Shown: in pieces, positions 4,285 through 7,024 of the stretch
Position numbering within the stretch: the stretch's first letter is position 1
How the letters are laid out: each line of letters begins with the position of its first letter
Assembly (NCBI GenBank): GCA_023259315.1
Contig: JAHFQL010000067.1
Location: 1-7,024 of the forward strand
From: Candidatus Woesearchaeota archaeon
GTDB lineage: Archaea > Nanoarchaeota > Nanoarchaeia > Woesearchaeales > GW2011-AR4
Direction: 5' to 3'
Length of the DNA: 7,024 nucleotides
Notes under the pieces: generated by a model
Seen by the model: the letters and a program-made list of their open reading frames with translations, nothing else
What the model was told of the DNA's origin: nothing
Databases searched by the model: none
Made by a program: the position numbers and the translations under genes

Positions 4285-6672
4285 ATGATTAAAATAAATA
4301 AATCAATATCTTTGTTAACAGTAATTTTTCTGATTATCAGTAATATTGCGTTTGCGCAAGCTGCAGATTCTTTTGAAAGTGATTCTAATACACAAGTTTC
4401 AACCATTGATATTAATTCCAAGGAAAAAGAAATGATGGGGCGCTTTATGAAGGGTGAATTAAGCGAAGATAAAATGCGCTCAATGGCAAAAGAAAAATTT
4501 GGTAATGCATTTGATGAAATGGAATTTCAGAAAGGAATAATAGAGCTTAAAGACAGGATGAAAAGAAAAGAGGCATTTTCTTATGAGAATGAAGGTTTTC
4601 GCGGTAAGTATGATATAGGCCCTTCATATGAAGGCTATTCCAAAGAGCATATGGTTTTTGGCATGATTTTTGAGTATATTGGGGATGACATTGCCCCAAG
4701 GGAAATACAGCAGTATTGCAATGATCATAACAAGATTGCTGACATAATAATTGGCAAACTAAAGAAGAAAGTTGGAGACATACAAAATATATGCAGCAAA
4801 GCTGAGGAGCACGAAGCAAAATGCACCGAAATTGTTAAAAAAGGCTGCTCGCAAATAGGAACCCCTTTTGTTAGAGAAGGCGCAACTGAGCAGGAAAAGA
4901 TACAATCAGTGGCATATTCATGCCCTGCAAATAAAGACGCTATAGTTCAGGCTTGCAAGCTAAGGGCTAAATTTTATATGGAACAGAGAGCAAAAAATGT
5001 AGATGAATCATGTGAAAAAAGATTTGATTTTGAAGGACAAAGGTTAATGAAAGAATGTGCGAGGTTCAAACAATATCAAGCTTGCGACAAAGAAAAATTC
5101 ATGAATCAATGCATGGGTGGGATTAAAAAAGAGGATTTTGAAAGAAAACAATGTCCAGAATACCATGTTCCTGCCTGCGGCGAAGGTCAAAAACTCAGAG
5201 ATAAGACCGATTCCGATGGGTGTGTTTATTATTATTGTGAAGCCACTACAACAAATATATGTCCTCCTGCTTCTGTTCCTCAATGTGCTGAAGGAACTGC
5301 ATTTCAAAAAAAAGTTGATGATAAAGGATGCGTTTACTATTATTGCTCAGCACCAAAATGCCCTGAAATTTCAAAGCCAACATGCAATACTGATGAAACC
5401 TTGCAGGCTTATTATGACAATGCAGGATGTGCAACAAGCTACCAATGCATAAGGCAGCAGACATGCCCAGAAGTTGCAAAGCCAGCTTGCAGTGAAGGCC
5501 AGAGCTTGACAGCAAAATATGATGATAAAGGATGCATTATTGGCTACGAATGCATAAGGATAACATCAAATAACACCTTTACAACAATTACAGGAGGCGT
5601 TATCTTAAGGACTTATAATGATCTCTTGCTGCACTGCGAAAACTCTTGGAAAGATCAGGAAAGAATGTGCTCAAATATGCAGGGTGAATGCAACACAGAT
5701 GCTTTTATTGAGAAATGCAAAGAGCAGGAAAACAAAAATAATGGCGATTTTGTGTCAAAGATTGACCAGCATTGTGAAACTGAAACAGCATCTGAAATAA
5801 GTGCCGCTGAGCAAAGATGCAGCAGAATAGGTGAGGAGAGGCAGCGCTGTCTTGAGCAAAATACAAAAAGATGCGAGCAGATGAATGGGACTGCACAGCA
5901 ATGCAAAGATTTGTTGACTGAAGAAAGATTAAGAGACTTCATAGTGGAGGAGGCAAAGAAAAGATGCAAATTTACTGGCATAATCCAAAATGAAGAAGAA
6001 TTAAGAAGGGCAGAAAGAGTAGAGATTATCCTGGCTGTTTTAAACACAGCAACTCAAGATGACCTGGAAAAACTGAAGCTTTTTGTTGATGACCTGCATG
6101 ACGAATTGAAACTTCAGGACACAACTGTTTACAAAGGGACAATTGACCCGAATAGGTTTGGCGATATAAAGTTATTATCTTTTGTTGTTAATGCGAAGAT
6201 AAGCACTGCTGTAAGCTCTGAAAGGTCAAAAGAAGTTAAAGAGGGACTCGTTACTGGACATAAAGCAGAAGAGGTTGCGAGCAAGCTTGTTTCATTAAGA
6301 GATTCTGATTTACCCAGCGAGTACCTTTATATCATTGAGGATAAAGCAAGCGATGTTCTCAATGTTTCAGACAAATTAGGAGAAGTGCAAAAGAATGAAG
6401 AGCAGAAGGGTATCGGCTACAAAATAAGGTTATTCTTGGGCTTGGCTAAGAAAGCTGAGCAGGAAGAAATCAAGCAATTAGAGGATGGCAAAGAAAAATT
6501 AAAAAACTCAACTGAGACATTAACAACTCTTATTGATGAAGTGCCAAGCGATGTTGTAAAGGCTGTTTTAAGAGAACAAGTGGATAACTTAAAGAAGCAG
6601 CAAGAAGATATAGGCAACTTAATCAAATCCAAGGAAAAGAAAGCACAAGGTTTGCTTGGGATATTCGGATAA
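4285..6672 (+). CDS. Large secreted cysteine-rich protein with four tandem 4-Cys modules
   Basis: I do not recognise this 795-residue protein as a named family. It has a clear Sec signal peptide: lysines at 3 and 6, hydrophobic 8-23, probable cleavage after A-F-A (24). The mature part has 36 cysteines in three sets. Ten lie in a helical, charged block (145-276). Sixteen lie in four tandem modules (290-423) of form C-x7-C-x14-C-x4/5-C with conserved C-P, P-x-C and D-x2-G-C. Ten lie in a second helical block (451-561). Residues 570-795 have no cysteine and look like long charged helices or coiled coil, ending G-I-F-G. No C-terminal membrane anchor is seen, so it is probably released or held at the surface by partners. 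Possible N-glycosylation sequons include N429-N-T, N534-G-T, N693-V-S and N741-S-T. The even cysteine number suits full disulfide pairing outside the cell. A consensus TATA box precedes it. A surface adhesion or host-contact role is only a guess. Confidence 0.85.
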   Translation: MIKINKSISLLTVIFLIISNIAFAQAADSFESDSNTQVSTIDINSKEKEMMGRFMKGELSEDKMRSMAKEKFGNAFDEMEFQKGIIELKDRMKRKEAFSYENEGFRGKYDIGPSYEGYSKEHMVFGMIFEYIGDDIAPREIQQYCNDHNKIADIIIGKLKKKVGDIQNICSKAEEHEAKCTEIVKKGCSQIGTPFVREGATEQEKIQSVAYSCPANKDAIVQACKLRAKFYMEQRAKNVDESCEKRFDFEGQRLMKECARFKQYQACDKEKFMNQCMGGIKKEDFERKQCPEYHVPACGEGQKLRDKTDSDGCVYYYCEATTTNICPPASVPQCAEGTAFQKKVDDKGCVYYYCSAPKCPEISKPTCNTDETLQAYYDNAGCATSYQCIRQQTCPEVAKPACSEGQSLTAKYDDKGCIIGYECIRITSNNTFTTITGGVILRTYNDLLLHCENSWKDQERMCSNMQGECNTDAFIEKCKEQENKNNGDFVSKIDQHCETETASEISAAEQRCSRIGEERQRCLEQNTKRCEQMNGTAQQCKDLLTEERLRDFIVEEAKKRCKFTGIIQNEEELRRAERVEIILAVLNTATQDDLEKLKLFVDDLHDELKLQDTTVYKGTIDPNRFGDIKLLSFVVNAKISTAVSSERSKEVKEGLVTGHKAEEVASKLVSLRDSDLPSEYLYIIEDKASDVLNVSDKLGEVQKNEEQKGIGYKIRLFLGLAKKAEQEEIKQLEDGKEKLKNSTETLTTLIDEVPSDVVKAVLREQVDNLKKQQEDIGNLIKSKEKKAQGLLGIFG
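5152..5553 (+). repeat. Four tandem cysteine modules in the secreted protein
   Basis: Protein residues 290-423 hold four modules starting at Cys290, 326, 359 and 394 (periods 36, 33, 35). Cysteines fall at 290/298/313/318, 326/334/349/354, 359/367/382/388 and 394/402/417/423. The gap pattern 7-14-4 is exact in the first two modules and 7-14-5 in the last two. Shared residues are C-P, P-x-C, an acidic D-[DNS]-x-G-C turn and an aromatic before the last cysteine. Modules 2 and 4 still share an identical 15-base stretch (5317-5331 and 5521-5535), and modules 3 and 4 share TGCATAAGG after the final tyrosine/glutamine codon. This suggests stepwise duplication, with 1-2 and 3-4 as related pairs by spacing. 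Confidence 0.85.
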
Positions 6673-6690
6673 ATGATTTTTAATTTGTTT
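6673..6690 (+). terminator. T-rich 3' end after the secreted-protein gene
   Basis: Directly after the stop codon come TTTTT (6677-6681), TTT (6684-6686) and TTT (6688-6690), in a 26-nt gap between convergent genes. Archaeal RNA polymerase terminates at T-tracts without needing a hairpin, so this is a plausible end for the upstream transcript. No matching T-tract is present on the other strand for the convergent gene. Confidence 0.35.
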
Positions 6691-6698
6691 AATATACA

Positions 6699-7024
6699 CT
6701 ATCTAAATCTTTTAGTAGAATGATAGCTGCCCCTACTACTTCCTGAATGGCTTCGGCTGTAGCCATACGAGCTTTGACTGCCCGATGTGCTATGCTGTCT
6801 TTCTCCGCCGGATGAATGGTAACCTCTTGACTGTCCTTCTTCTCTGGAATGATATGAACTTCGTCTTTCGCCTCCACGAGAATATCTTCCACCAGATGAA
6901 CGACCCCTGTAACCACCAGAATGACCCCTTTCTGAAGCAATAAACGGCACTCTCTGGAATTCAGGAAGCTTCAACTGCTCAATAACCAGCGACCTGTCCT
7001 CGAGCACGTTTCTGAAATTGTCAT
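6699..7024 (-). CDS. C-terminal part of a protein with an RGG/SYG-type disordered tail (5' end outside window)
   Basis: The reading frame is open from the right edge (first full codons D-N-F-R-N) to a TAG at 6701-6699, giving 107 residues of a larger protein. About 33 residues of normal composition, with L-P-E-F-x-R-V-P-F, precede a 74-residue low-complexity tail of Gly, Ser, Arg, Tyr, His and Glu. It holds S-G-G-Y-R-G-R, S-R-G-G, repeated Y-H-S and S-S-Y-G-Y. Such tails bind RNA and promote condensates in DEAD-box helicases, cold-shock and FUS-like proteins, so an RNA-binding or helicase role is plausible. The domain that would show it lies outside the window. The GTG at 7007 is not taken as start, because the frame continues upstream with similar-looking protein. 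The other reverse frame (6689-6940) looks like a shadow of this repetitive tail. It converges on the secreted-protein gene across 26 nt. Confidence 0.7.
   Translation of the reverse strand, partial: DNFRNVLEDRSLVIEQLKLPEFQRVPFIASERGHSGGYRGRSSGGRYSRGGERRSSYHSREEGQSRGYHSSGGERQHSTSGSQSSYGYSRSHSGSSRGSYHSTKRFR

Noticed and set aside
5117..5515. Forward 111-codon and reverse 89-codon frames inside the secreted-protein gene
   Set aside because: Both lie over the cysteine-module repeats of the long gene, whose signal peptide and module structure are clear; no independent start signals are seen.
6689..6940. Reverse-strand 83-codon frame overlapping the RGG-tail gene
   Set aside because: It is a shifted reading of the repetitive RGG/SYG tail. 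The other frame is open to the window edge and has coherent composition, so this one is a shadow.

Overview
The window looks like a chromosomal segment of an AT-rich archaeon, most plausibly one of the small-genome DPANN-type lineages (Woesearchaeota/Pacearchaeota-like). The lineage call is inference. The support is archaeal-style TATA boxes (TTTAAATA and close variants) placed 29-34 nt upstream of several start codons with no Shine-Dalgarno (leaderless genes), a tRNA gene without encoded CCA, genes packed with gaps of 0-40 nt, and a very large secreted cysteine-rich protein of unknown function. I saw no mobile element, CRISPR array, integrase or phage gene.

Left part (1-1120): a non-coding stretch able to form strong hairpins, then three small plus-strand membrane-protein genes. 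The first two (196-462, 464-805) are tandem tail-anchored paralogs one base apart. The third (830-1120) is an unrelated two-helix membrane protein whose own TATA box overlaps the preceding stop codon.

Middle part (1121-2105): a structured intergenic segment with its own TATA box leads into a complete tRNA-Val(CAC). Convergent to it, with no spacer, are two minus-strand genes: a MIP18/DUF59 (SufT/PaaD-like) protein followed by a YafP-like GNAT acetyltransferase.

Plus-strand enzymes (2144-4245): a PaaK/coenzyme-F390-synthetase-like adenylate-forming enzyme is divergent from the MIP18 gene across a very short bidirectional promoter. It is followed by protein-L-isoaspartate O-methyltransferase (pcm).

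Right part (4285-7024): a 795-residue exported protein carries 36 cysteines. Four tandem C-x7-C-x14-C-x4/5-C modules are flanked by two cysteine-bearing helical blocks that seem to be duplicated in mirror order, and a cysteine-free helical tail follows. It has a consensus TATA box. Converging on it is the 3' end of a gene whose product ends in an Arg/Gly/Ser/Tyr-rich disordered tail of the kind found on RNA-binding proteins.

The genes do not form one obvious pathway. There is an Fe-S/metabolic and protein-repair housekeeping core between two sets of uncharacterised envelope proteins. The least explained items are the large cysteine-rich secreted protein, the paired tail-anchored paralogs, and the bistable RNA-like segment before the tRNA.
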